Source: Acetatifactor muris (GTDB lineage: Bacteria; Bacillota; Clostridia; Lachnospirales; Lachnospiraceae). Taken from it: a stretch of 41,206 nucleotides of DNA. The notes beneath the pieces are model-generated. The model did not search any database, was not told where the DNA came from, and saw only the letters and a program-made list of their open reading frames with translations. Shown here piece after piece: positions 26,751 to 34,513 of this stretch. Each line of letters begins with the position of its first letter. The first letter of the stretch is position 1. The position numbers and the translations under genes are program-made. The DNA is taken from contig NZ_JANJZD010000040.1 in the NCBI RefSeq assembly GCF_024623325.1, positions 1-41,206 of the forward strand, in the 5' to 3' direction.

Positions 26751-26896
26751 ATGCGCCACGCCAACGGCGGGCGTAAACCCTCGGAGAGCCCACGCCGGCA
26801 CTTTGCAACGCGAAGCGGTGAAAGTGTCAGAGTGGGTCATATACTTGATAAAAGTATATGATTGCATTTGCGGCGGCTGAAATAGGGCATAATATA

Positions 26897-26939
26897 TTGA
26901 CTTTTTGTGCGTACAGGAATATAATTATTGTGCGCACAA
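26897..26939 (+). promoter_or_regulatory. Promoter with two palindromic operators for the CopG gene
   Basis: TTGACT (26897-26902) and TATAAT (26920-26925) are 17 bases apart. TTGTGCGTACA (26905-26915) lies in the spacer, and the perfect palindrome TTGTGCGCACAA (26928-26939) lies just after the -10, with centres 23 bases apart. Two sites on one face around the -10 are what an autorepressing ribbon-helix-helix protein would use. Confidence 0.7.
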
Positions 26940-26954
26940 GAAAGGGGTGAAACG

Positions 26955-27134
26955 ATGGCGCAAAAAAAGACAGGGCGTCCACCTTCTGACGATTCTATGA
27001 CGGACAGAATATTTGTTCGGGTAAGCAAGGAAACAAAAGAAAAACTCGACGAATGTACACAAGAACTTGAAACTTCTCGTTCTGATGTTGTCCGAAAGGG
27101 AATTGATATGGTGCATGACAGCCTGAAAAAGTAA
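26955..27134 (+). CDS. Ribbon-helix-helix (CopG/Arc) regulator
   Basis: The product has 59 residues, with ATG 26955 after AAAGGGGTG. TDRIFVRVSKETKEKLDECT is the beta-strand plus helix, and SRSDVVRKGIDMVHDSL the second helix, of a CopG-type fold. An N-terminal KKTGRPPSDDS arm is basic. The promoter upstream has paired palindromes that are likely its operators. A third partial copy, TTGTGCGTA (27245-27253), precedes the DUF6809 genes, so it may regulate those as well. Confidence 0.85.
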   Translation: MAQKKTGRPPSDDSMTDRIFVRVSKETKEKLDECTQELETSRSDVVRKGIDMVHDSLKK

Positions 27135-27138
27135 CAGA

Positions 27139-27175
27139 GAAACGGCGACCTCCGGCGAAGAAAGTACGCCGTTTC
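27139..27175 (+). other. Hairpin downstream of the CopG gene
   Basis: GAAACGGCG (27139-27147) pairs perfectly with CGCCGTTTC (27167-27175). No T run follows, so it may be an mRNA-stabilising or processing structure rather than a terminator. A second hairpin with CCGCG/CGCGG arms follows near 27200-27232. Confidence 0.45.
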
Positions 27176-27278
27176 AGTGTACAGCTACCTTAACAGGCAG
27201 ACCGCGTAAATATTATACACTGCGCGGCTCCGTCTGGCAAGGTTTTGTGCGTAATATCAAACGAAAGGACGGAAACGA

Positions 27279-27581
27279 ATGGGAAAAATTTTAGAGGCAA
27301 TCGCAACAGACCACCTTTGCGTTGAGCCAGTGATTTATGAAGGGGATTCCAAATTTAACCGGGCAAGAAACCGGTACTGCACCCTCGGAGAAAAGCTGAT
27401 GGCGAAACTCAATGAGGAAGAACGAAAAATGCTGGATGACTACAGCGCGGCACAAAACGAAGAAAGCGTTCTCTATGGGATTGACCGTTTTGTTAAAGGC
27501 TTCCGGTTAGGGGTACTTATGATGATTGAGGTCATTTCTGATGAAGATGATTTAATTCTCCATGAGGGGGAAAGCGTATGA
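27279..27581 (+). CDS. DUF6809-type protein 1
   Basis: The product has 100 residues, with ATG 27279 after GAAAGGACGG. It is helical, with the C-terminal signature YGIDRFVKGFRLGVLMMIEV that I associate with DUF6809 proteins of Clostridia. Function unknown. Its stop overlaps the start of a paralog in an ATGA junction, so the two are made together. A partial CopG operator lies 26 bases before the start codon. Confidence 0.75.
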   Translation: MGKILEAIATDHLCVEPVIYEGDSKFNRARNRYCTLGEKLMAKLNEEERKMLDDYSAAQNEESVLYGIDRFVKGFRLGVLMMIEVISDEDDLILHEGESV

Positions 27582-27862
27582 GCATTTTAGAACGCCTTTA
27601 CGATGGGAAAGTCTACCCCTGTGAAGAAATCCTTCCACAAAACTACGCGGAGTACCGCGCTATTTCTGGACAAGTGGGAAATGATTATGAATACCTCCTA
27701 AAAGAATTATCACCAGAACAGCTTAAACGGTTTGAGGAAATGGATAAAGGAAGGACAAAGCTTTCCACTATACAAGCCTACGCCAACTTTGAGTACGGTT
27801 TCAAGTTGGGTGCAATGCTGATGAATGAAGTTTTCAGCAATCATCAAGAAGTAAAAGAATAG
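27578..27862 (+). CDS. DUF6809-type protein 2
   Basis: The product has 94 residues. It overlaps the preceding gene by four bases and shares its layout: an N-terminal LERLYDGKVYP, a helical middle, and YANFEYGFKLGAMLMNEVF at the end. The pair looks like an old tandem duplication, now clearly diverged. Function unknown. Confidence 0.75.
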   Translation: MSILERLYDGKVYPCEEILPQNYAEYRAISGQVGNDYEYLLKELSPEQLKRFEEMDKGRTKLSTIQAYANFEYGFKLGAMLMNEVFSNHQEVKE

Positions 27863-27908
27863 ACAGCCAGACAACAGAAGAAACGGTGCGCCTGAGCGTG
27901 CCGCTTCT

Positions 27909-28159
27909 CCTATCCAACCGGTCAAGGTACGGGTCGTATTTCCGCCGCTCTGCTCTGGAAATCTCCACCCTTTCCCCCTTGACCGTCTGGATTTTTGCCG
28001 TGCTATGGCTGCGCCGAAAACGGGGAACAGGAAAAAGAACTGTTTCCCGTTTTTCGTCCCAACCATTGTACGGCAAAACCGGCTCCGCTGGTGTACTGGC
28101 GGCGGGAGTTTTCCTGCGGTGGCTCTGCCCCCACACCCCCGACCTCCTCCAAAGAACAG
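27909..28159 (+). repeat. Structured element copy A (inverted relative to copy B)
   Basis: About 251 bases match the reverse complement of 30766-31014 at roughly 80-85% identity by eye. Nested hairpins are visible. P1 is GTCAAGG (27921-27927) with CCTTGAC (27977-27983). Inside it P1a is ATTTCC (27938-27943) with GGAAAT (27957-27962). P2 is TTTTGCCGT (27993-28001) with ACGGCAAAA (28070-28078). Inside it P2a is a 16-bp stem, 28015-28030 with 28040-28056, with one bulge. Three pairs differ from copy B by compensatory changes. No protein is convincingly encoded here. A terminator follows at 28176. Confidence 0.8.
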
Positions 28160-28175
28160 AATAAAAGACGATTCA

Positions 28176-28215
28176 AGCCCTGTAACGGTTGCTAGCGCTG
28201 TTATAGGGCTTTTTA
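28176..28215 (+). terminator. Terminator between copy A and the RepA-like gene
   Basis: AGCCCTGTAAC (28176-28186) pairs with GTTATAGGGCT (28200-28210) with one G-T pair, followed by four T. It would end a plus-strand transcript carrying copy A. Confidence 0.7.
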
Positions 28216-28256
28216 TATAGATAACTGAAAGCAGAATGAAAAGGAGTGAACAACTT

Positions 28257-29330
28257 ATGAAAGAAATCAAAACCTTGTCCGTCATTGACGGGAAAAGTCT
28301 GTTAGGGCTGGACGTGGAACCGCCTAAATTTATCATTGCCGGGCTTATGCCGGTGGGGTTGCATATCTTATCCGGCAGCGCCAAAATCGGGAAGTCATGG
28401 CTTTCTTTATGGCTCTGCCAGCAAGTGTCCACTGGTGGGAAGGTATGGGAGTTTGAAACGCGCAAATGCGGGACGCTCTACCTGGCATTGGAAGATACCA
28501 TTGACCGGCTCCATTTCCGGCTCTCCCACATCACCGACGACGGCTCGGAACAAAGCTATTTTGCCACGGAAGCGGATAACCTGTCCGGCTCCCTGATACC
28601 ACAACTTGAAACCTTCATGGCGGCTTATCCAGACACGGGGCTTGTGGTGGTTGACACGCTCCAACGGGTACGCGGGGCGGTGAATGATAAGAACGCCTAT
28701 GCCAATGACTACGACGAAATTGGGCGAATCAAGTCCTTTGCTGACCGCTTCAAGATTGCCGTGCTGCTGATTCATCACGTCCGCAAGATGCCGGACAGCG
28801 ACCCCTTCAACATGGTTTCCGGCTCGGTAGGGATAATCGGCGCGGTTGACAGTATGTATGTGCTGGAAAAGGACAAACGGACAGCCAACAAAGCGACCCT
28901 TCACGTTACTGGGCGCGATATAGAGGATATGCAGCTTTTACTGGAATTTGACCGGGATATGACCGTCTGGCGGTTCGTGTCCTACCTTTCCGGGGAGCCG
29001 ACAGCCGATACACTCACGCCGGTTCTGGTGAAGTTCCTTTCCAGTAAGAAAACATTCAGCGGGACAGCTACGGAACTGTTAGACAGCCTGAAAGGGATAG
29101 ACAGCAGCGTTTCCTGCTCTCCCAACAGTTTAACCCGGCTGCTGAAGGAACGCGCCCTGATACTGGAAAAACAGCACCATATCTGTATGGGCTTCACCCG
29201 GACAAAGAGCGCCCGCCTTGTTTCCCTCTCTATGGGTGACGATGACGATAAAAATATATATATGGGTGCGGAAGGGATACCGTCATCTACGGCGGGTGAC
29301 GATACCCCCAAAACAGGGGTACATAGATAA
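28257..29330 (+). CDS. RepA-like AAA ATPase (hexameric helicase family)
   Basis: The start chosen is ATG 28257, ten bases after AAGGAG; ATG 28236 precedes that site. The 357 residues resemble plasmid RepA helicases of the AAA_25 group. Walker A appears as SGSAKIGKSWLS near residue 42, and Walker B as GLVVVDTLQRVRG near 130. LLIHHVRK and VSGSVGIIGAVDSMYVL follow, and a C-terminal winged-helix-like part begins near 250. It probably supports replication of the excised E1 circle. It lies between the structured copy A and the relaxase gene. Confidence 0.85.
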   Translation: MKEIKTLSVIDGKSLLGLDVEPPKFIIAGLMPVGLHILSGSAKIGKSWLSLWLCQQVSTGGKVWEFETRKCGTLYLALEDTIDRLHFRLSHITDDGSEQSYFATEADNLSGSLIPQLETFMAAYPDTGLVVVDTLQRVRGAVNDKNAYANDYDEIGRIKSFADRFKIAVLLIHHVRKMPDSDPFNMVSGSVGIIGAVDSMYVLEKDKRTANKATLHVTGRDIEDMQLLLEFDRDMTVWRFVSYLSGEPTADTLTPVLVKFLSSKKTFSGTATELLDSLKGIDSSVSCSPNSLTRLLKERALILEKQHHICMGFTRTKSARLVSLSMGDDDDKNIYMGAEGIPSSTAGDDTPKTGVHR

Positions 29331-29369
29331 ATACCGTCATCGTCATCAGACAGGCGGCAACAGGGGGCA

Positions 29370-29492
29370 TATGTTACGCAATAGGGGCTTGAAAAGTGCC
29401 TGTTTACAGGCGTTTCCAGCCCCTTTTCCATGCCCGGCGGGGTTTTATACCAACTGCCCCCAAAACGGGCTTCTAAAGCGTAACATAGCCCC
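29370..29492 (+). promoter_or_regulatory. Candidate origin region of E1 (oriT or replication origin)
   Basis: The gap between the RepA-like and relaxase genes holds ATGTTACGC (29371-29379) and, ~115 bases on, the inverse CTAAAGCGTAACAT (29473-29486). Between them a long imperfect hairpin runs from AGGGGCT (near 29383) to AGCCCCT, with a TTTA loop. The right motif CAAAACGGGCTTCTAAAGCG (29461-29480) recurs in E2 before its initiator gene. Its position just before the relaxase fits oriT; sharing with E2's replication region fits a replication origin. Confidence 0.5.
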
Positions 29493-29506
29493 GGAAAGGA
29501 GCATTT

Positions 29507-30757
29507 ATGGGAAAGACTGACCGCTGTGTTGTGCGGAACAAAGCCTACCGCAAAGCCGGGCTTGGAATCCGGGAACGGCACAACGAACGCAAGAACAGCG
29601 GCTATGCAAACACGGACATTGACCGGGAACGCGCCGCCCTCAACGTGCATTTCAAGCGCTGTGAGGGAAGCTATGCGGAAACATTTGAGCATATGGTAGA
29701 AAACGGCACAATCAGCACAAGGGGGCTGAAACAGGACGCTAAAGTAGTTGACGAAATGGTGTTTGACGTGAACTCCGCATATTTTGAGCGGAATGGCGGC
29801 TATGCGTATGCAAAGCGGTTCTTTGAGGAAGCCTACCGGCTGGCAGTGAAGGAAGCCGGGGGTGAGGAATATATCCTCTCGGCAGTCATGCACGCGGATG
29901 AACGGAACCGGGCGCTCTCTGAACAGCTTGGGCGCGACATCTACCACTATCATCTCCATGTGGTGTATGTGCCGGTGGTGGAAAAGGAAGTCAAGTGGAC
30001 AAAGCGCTGCAAAGACCCGGCTCTTGTGGGGACGACAAAGGAAGTGATTCATCAGGTCAGTCATAGCAAGAAATGGGCATCTGAAAAGGCGCTGGATAAA
30101 GAAGGGAACATTCAGCGGGACGAAAACGGGAAAGCCCTTCTAATCAACGCTTATTCCCTCCTACAAGACCGTTTTTTTGAGCATATGCAGGCGGCAGGGT
30201 TTAAAGACTTTGAGCGCGGGGAACGTGGCAGTACAGCGGCACATCTGGGCGTGCTGGAATACAAGATAAAGCAGGACAAGGAGCGACTTGCCGGGCTTGC
30301 CGGTGACGTTGCCGACAAAGAGGAACAGGCGGCGGCTCTGGATAAAACCTTGAAGCAGAAAGGCAAGCAATTAGCCGGGCTGGACAAACAGCTTACGGTC
30401 ACGGAGAAAGCCAGCGCAATGTATAGCGAACTGGAACGCATGGGAAAGAAGAACCTTTGGGGACACATGGAACTACTCCCGGAAGAATTTAAAAAGCTGC
30501 TGACCCTTGCAAAGTCCGGGCTTGCGTCACAAGGGAAACTCCTTGAATTGCAACGGCAGCTTACCGAAGCGGTGAAGGGGCTGGAAATCTACCGTACCCG
30601 CTGGCAGGACTTAAAGGGCAGGACAAAAGACTATATGGAACTGGAACGGCTGCACCCGGAACAGACAAGGAAGGCTCTGGAAAGCCTGAAACGGCTGGAA
30701 AAAGAAACCTCCGCGCCCGCCCCTACCCTCAAAAGGAAGCAGCAACAGGAGCGGTAA
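29507..30757 (+). CDS. mobV: MobV-family relaxase (Mob_Pre type)
   Basis: This relaxase nicks oriT and leads the strand during mobilisation. ATG 29507 follows GGAAAGGAG; the protein has 416 residues. The N-terminal ~200 residues hold the nuclease: an RERHNERKN motif near 25-33, KQDAKVVDEMVFDVN, and the metal-binding triad in YHYHLHVVYVPV near 150. The rest (~250-400) is a long coiled coil of Lys, Glu, Leu and Gln. Motifs fit the MOBV class used by small Firmicute and Bacteroides elements. It lies directly downstream of the candidate origin. Confidence 0.9.
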   Translation: MGKTDRCVVRNKAYRKAGLGIRERHNERKNSGYANTDIDRERAALNVHFKRCEGSYAETFEHMVENGTISTRGLKQDAKVVDEMVFDVNSAYFERNGGYAYAKRFFEEAYRLAVKEAGGEEYILSAVMHADERNRALSEQLGRDIYHYHLHVVYVPVVEKEVKWTKRCKDPALVGTTKEVIHQVSHSKKWASEKALDKEGNIQRDENGKALLINAYSLLQDRFFEHMQAAGFKDFERGERGSTAAHLGVLEYKIKQDKERLAGLAGDVADKEEQAAALDKTLKQKGKQLAGLDKQLTVTEKASAMYSELERMGKKNLWGHMELLPEEFKKLLTLAKSGLASQGKLLELQRQLTEAVKGLEIYRTRWQDLKGRTKDYMELERLHPEQTRKALESLKRLEKETSAPAPTLKRKQQQER

Positions 30758-30765
30758 CACCCTGC

Positions 30766-31014
30766 CTGTTCTTTGGATGAGGTCGGGGGTGTGGGGGCAG
30801 AGCCACCACATAGCACTAACGCCGCCGGTACACCAGTGGAGCCGGTTTTGCCGTAGAATGGAGCGGACGACAGCGGGAAACAGTTCTCTTTCCTGTTCCC
30901 CGCTGTCGGCAGCGCAATGGCACGGCAAAAATCCAGACTGTCAAGGGGGAAAGGGTGGAGATTTTCAGAGCGGAGCGGCGAAAATACGACCCGACCCTTG
31001 ACGGGCTGGATAGG
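30766..31014 (-). repeat. Structured element copy B (inverted relative to copy A)
   Basis: This is the second copy, on the minus strand, immediately after the relaxase gene. In plus coordinates P2a is 30868-30883 with 30893-30908, a 16-bp stem without bulge. P2 is 30846-30854 with 30922-30930, P1a is 30961-30966 with 30980-30985, and P1 is 30940-30947 with 30995-31002. Loops and stems keep their positions relative to copy A. The two copies bracket the RepA-like and relaxase genes. Confidence 0.8.
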
Positions 31015-31064
31015 CGGAACGGAAGGGAAAGACAAAAACTTGAATCAGCAGAAAGGAAATCTAA

Positions 31065-31235
31065 ATGAATAAAGCAGATACAACAACTATCACCACAAGA
31101 CAGGAAGCGCCGCGGCTTATCCGGCGGATAGGCACGACCACTTATGAGGTATCTATACATTTCAGTGATACCAGCAAGGAAACAATGGCAGATAAAATCA
31201 AGCGGTTGATTGAACAGGACATTCAGCTTGTGTAA
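31065..31235 (+). CDS. tnpW: TnpW-like transposon protein of E1
   Basis: The product has 56 residues, with ATG 31065 after GAAAGGAAAT. The segment RRIGTTTYEVSIHFSDTSKE, then TMADKIKRLIEQD, fits the small TnpW family first named in Tn4451-like elements. A relative occurs in E2 at 39493. Function unknown. It is the last gene of E1, 32 bases before the right junction. Confidence 0.75.
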   Translation: MNKADTTTITTRQEAPRLIRRIGTTTYEVSIHFSDTSKETMADKIKRLIEQDIQLV

Positions 31236-31267
31236 CGGTAAATATGTCCTTGACACACCGTCCGAAA

Positions 31268-32585
31268 AGGTACGGTCCTGATTGAAGTGGGAAAGCTGCT
31301 AAGCCGCGGCACGCCGAAACTGGACAAGGACGGAAAACCGGTCAGGGGAAAGAATGGGAAAACCGTGTATGAGCCTTATAAGATCAAGGTATTCAACACA
31401 ATCAACTTTTCAAAGAGTATGCACTATAACCCCTTTGCCTACATCCACAATGAGAAGGACATTCTGAAACTGGTAACGGTGCTGATCGCAAACACCAAAG
31501 GGGAAGGGAAATCCGGCGACGATTTCTGGGTCAAGGCCGAGACGCTGCTGTATACGGCGCTGATCGGCTATATCTATTATGAGGCCCCGACAAACGAGCA
31601 GAATTTTTCCACCCTGGTAGAAATGATAAACGCTATGGAGGTCCGGGAGGATGACGAGACTTTCAAAAATGCGGTGGATTTGCTGTTTGACGCGCTGGAG
31701 CAGAAGGACCCGGACCACTTCGCCCTACGCCAGTATAAAAAATATAAATTAGCGGCGGGCAAGACAGCAAAATCGATCCTTATTTCCTGCGGCGCCAGGT
31801 TAGCGCCGTTCGATATTAAGGAGGTACGGGAGATCACCATGTATGACGAGCTGGAGCTTGACCTGGTCGGGGACAGGAAAACGGCGCTGTTCTTTATCAT
31901 CAGCGATACGGATGCGACGTTCAATTTCCTTGTCAGCATGGCGTATACGCAGTTGTTCAATCTGCTGTGCGAGCGTGCCGATGACAAGTACGGCGGCAGG
32001 CTGCCGGTACATGTGCGGTGCCTGATCGACGAGGCCGCCAATATCGGGCAGATTCCGAACCTGGAAAAGCTGATGGCAACGATCCGTTCCAGGGAGATTT
32101 CGGCCTGTCTGGTATTGCAGGCGCAGAGCCAGCTAAAGGCGCTCTATAAGGACAACATGGACACCATCATCGGGAATTGTGACGCTTCCCTTTTCCTGGG
32201 AGGCAAGGAGGAAACCACGCTGAAAAGCTGGAATTCCCTGCTGGGAAAAGAGACCATCGACATGTATAACACCAGCGTCACCAAAGGCAACCAGGAATCC
32301 CACGGACAGAATTTCCAGAAATTGGGAAAGGATTTGATGTCGGTGGACGAGCTGGCCGTGATGGACGGCGGGAAATGCCTTTTGCAGATCAGGGGCGTCC
32401 GGCCCTTCCTCTCCCGCAAATACGATATTACGAAACATCCGAATTATAAATACCTGTCGGATTATGCCCCTAAAAATGAGTTTGACATTGAAAGATTCCT
32501 CTCAACCAGGCTGCCCGTCAGCCCCGGCGAGCTGTACCGCAATTATGAGGTCACGGCGGAGGATTTGGAGGTGCCGGCTGTATGA
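31268..32585 (+). pseudogene. virD4: VirD4/TraG coupling protein, C-terminal part
   Basis: This continues virD4 after E1 with AGGTACGGTCCTGATT, reading KGTVLIEVGKLL in the restored frame. KVFNTINFSKSMHYNPFAY and VNTKGEG-like segments follow, and Walker B is in VRCLIDEAANIGQIPNLEKL. The C-terminus DFDIERF-like segment ends at TGA 32585. A GTG at 31287 could start a separate fragment, but there is no ribosome site. Without the N-terminal anchor and Walker A it should be inactive. Confidence 0.9.
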
Positions 32586-32713
32586 TGATGTAGCTGCCTG
32601 TTGAAGTCCCTGGCTTTAGCGGGCTTTTTCTTTTCACCGGAAGGAGGTTCTATTGAGGATTCGCGCCCCTCCCTGACAACCGTATACCTTTCCAGGATGC
32701 TCCTGGACTATGC

Positions 32714-32761
32714 CGCCCCTGTGCTTTATTCAGATTTTCTTAAAGCACAGGGGCGTTTTTT
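32714..32761 (+). terminator. Strong terminator between virD4 and maff-2
   Basis: CGCCCCTGTGCTTTA (32714-32728) pairs perfectly with TAAAGCACAGGGGCG (32741-32755), followed by six T. The 15-bp stem should cut expression of the downstream transfer genes unless it is controlled. The remaining 32586-32826 stretch has no convincing gene. Confidence 0.85.
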
Positions 32762-32826
32762 CGTTTCCGGCCAGATACGGCCATACCACAAAACCAACAT
32801 TTCTCAAATTAAAGGAGGACAACTTT

Positions 32827-32967
32827 ATGGCTTTTTTTGCAAGTGCGATTGATACCCTGAAAATTCTGGTGATTGCTCTGGGCGCCGGCCTCGGCGCATG
32901 GGGCGTCATCAACTTATTGGAGGGCTACGGCAATGACAACCCTGGTGCAAATGCTCATGTGTGGTAA
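32827..32967 (+). pseudogene. Maff-2 family protein, truncated by E2
   Basis: ATG 32827 follows AAAGGAGG. MAFFASAIDTLKILVIALGA and GLGAWGVINLLEGYGNDNPG are the conserved beginning of Maff-2, a small membrane protein encoded between VirD4 and the VirB6-like gene. After DNPGAN the reading becomes AHVW and stops at 46 residues, so the second half, with its second membrane segment, is lost. The break, near 32949-32955, is the left end of E2. Maff-2 is a known integration target of serine-recombinase mobilizable elements. Confidence 0.85.
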
Positions 32968-33237
32968 AGAAGCAACCATTAACACAAGGCTTAGATAGCC
33001 AGCCCAACAACGATTCCGTACAGTAGATGGACAAATCATATGCTTACTGCATTTGATGATTGTGGTAGAGAAAGAATAGAATAAATGGTATAATTTGAAA
33101 TACCTTGACATGGTCGCTAAAAATGTAGAAAAACAAGCGATTTCATAAATGTTATTATTCAGAGCGCAAATGTAAAGCAGCGTTGATAGAAAAAATTGTT
33201 TATATTGCTTAAAATTTCTCTCAAAGGAGGACACAAA

Positions 33238-33759
33238 ATGGAAATTGGAAATAAAATCAACCAATTAAGAAAACTTTCAGGAATGACACAAGAACAATTA
33301 GCTGAAAAACTTAACGTGTCCAGACAGACCATTTCCAAATGGGAGTCGGACAGAACTTCCCCAGACTTAGAAAGTATCGTTAATATAAGCAGGATTTTTC
33401 ATGTGTCATTAGATGATTTGCTAAAGGAAGGAGAAGCAGGCGTGGCAAATAAAAAGGATGAACAACTAACTTTAGAAGATTTGATGAAAATAAATCTTCA
33501 TAACAGAAAAATGTCGTTGCTGCTCATCAGCGGTTTGATTTTTATTATGGTCAGCATATTAAATTTCGCCTATGTAGTTGCATTACAAAACACAACACTT
33601 AGCACCCAGTATATGTTATACCGATATATCGCTACGGGGCAATATGAGAATGCCCCTGTTGATTATATGCGGTTGATGATACCGTCCATCATCGCAGGAG
33701 CAATCGGAGTAATTCTGTTCATAAGTTATGCCATTGAAAAAAGGAAAAAAGGAGATTGA
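33238..33759 (+). CDS. XRE-family regulator with two membrane segments
   Basis: The 173-residue protein starts at ATG 33238 after AAAGGAGG. Residues 1-~60 are a classic Cro/CI helix-turn-helix (MTQEQLAEKLNVSRQTISKW). Two hydrophobic segments follow, LLLISGLIFIMVSILNF near 100 and LMIPSIIAGAIGVILFISY near 150, so the regulator is membrane-tethered. This suggests it senses an envelope signal. Five bases separate its stop from the ATG of a lipoprotein gene, its likely partner. The AT-rich composition contrasts with E2's mobility genes. Confidence 0.85.
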   Translation: MEIGNKINQLRKLSGMTQEQLAEKLNVSRQTISKWESDRTSPDLESIVNISRIFHVSLDDLLKEGEAGVANKKDEQLTLEDLMKINLHNRKMSLLLISGLIFIMVSILNFAYVVALQNTTLSTQYMLYRYIATGQYENAPVDYMRLMIPSIIAGAIGVILFISYAIEKRKKGD

Positions 33760-33764
33760 AAAAT

Positions 33765-34337
33765 ATGTATAAAACAAAGAAGATTATTTCATGTTTCGCT
33801 TTATGTGTGTTAATTTTTTCTTTATGTGCGTGTGGAGAGAAAAGTAGTGACAATGCTGCTATTTACGGTGAAACCATTGCCGGACTGGAAGATAATGAGC
33901 TTTTTGCGATTGTTGATACGAATGCTTCTTCACCTGTTTTACTTGTCACTTCACAGGTGTATGATGACAGACTGGGAAATCAGGCGGCACTTAATTGTGA
34001 AGTATATTATCTGGTAGACAAAGAAGTTAAAAACGTAGGAAGGATAGAAAGTATGGGCACCGCATACCCTATCTCTTATGATGAAACAGGTATTTATGCA
34101 GCTTCCGGTCACGCTATGCAGCGTTTTGAAATTGAAGAATCCGGCGCACTTAAATTGGCGGAAAGTATTCTTGAACAATCTGATGAAAGCGGAAATGCCA
34201 CTTACACTATGGAAAAGGGAGACGAAACAAAGACAATTACAGAAGAAGAATACTATACGACTTTTGAGAAATATAGTGACGCTACCATAGTAAGTTTCTC
34301 TTATGGTGCGTCGGACGCTGGCAATTCAGGTGCATGA
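33765..34337 (+). CDS. Putative lipoprotein, 190 aa
   Basis: ATG 33765 is ten bases after AAGGAG; a TTG at 33756 overlaps the upstream stop. KKIISCFALCVLIFSLCAC is a signal peptide with a lipobox ending in Cys near residue 20, so the mature protein should be anchored outside the membrane. The ~170-residue exported part is acidic with no recognised domain. It is paired with the membrane XRE regulator. The last codons (GNSGA) may be foreign, since the DNA right after continues a different degraded gene in another frame. Confidence 0.75.
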   Translation: MYKTKKIISCFALCVLIFSLCACGEKSSDNAAIYGETIAGLEDNELFAIVDTNASSPVLLVTSQVYDDRLGNQAALNCEVYYLVDKEVKNVGRIESMGTAYPISYDETGIYAASGHAMQRFEIEESGALKLAESILEQSDESGNATYTMEKGDETKTITEEEYYTTFEKYSDATIVSFSYGASDAGNSGA

Positions 34338-34495
34338 AGTGGAAGCCGTAGACGAGGTTTTACGCCATTACAGCAAGCGAATCCGAATCGCCGCCATTTG
34401 AATACGGGCATATCGACAAAGACACCGTGGACAGCATAAAACAGCGGCTTGTTACCGTCCTGTTCCAGTTCCGACATGACAGACAAGTTACATAA
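34316..34495 (+). pseudogene. Frameshifted remnant of an unidentified element gene
   Basis: LAIQVHEVEAVDEV is read from about 34318 to 34357 in one frame. YAITASESESPPFEYGHIDK, then DTVDSIKQRLVTVLFQFRH, continues in the next frame to TAA 34493-34495. A one-base insertion in the TTTT near 34357 would explain the break. No start codon remains. The gene precedes the winged-helix gene by 18 bases. I do not know its function. Confidence 0.55.
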
Positions 34496-34513
34496 CAGTA
34501 GGAGGTACTATTT

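Larger units (their letters stand above)
24877..31267 (+). mobile_element. E1: Tn4451-like integrative mobilizable element inside virD4
   Basis: The element is about 6.39 kb. Its left edge follows CCGAA at 24872-24876 and its right edge precedes AGGTACGG at 31268. The junctions share an AA dinucleotide (24875-24876 and 31266-31267), fitting a serine recombinase crossover. Contents from left to right are recombinase, CopG regulator, two DUF6809 genes, structured copy A, RepA-like ATPase, MobV relaxase, structured copy B and TnpW. It carries no conjugation genes, so it would be mobilised by another element, probably its own host ICE after excision restores virD4. Confidence 0.9.

Noticed and set aside
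27886..28220. Several short open frames in structured copy A as protein genes
   Set aside because: None has a ribosome site, and the frames are not kept between copies A and B, whereas the stems are.
32601..32852. An 83-codon frame between virD4 and maff-2
   Set aside because: It starts with TTG without a good ribosome site, crosses a strong terminator and overlaps the maff-2 start.
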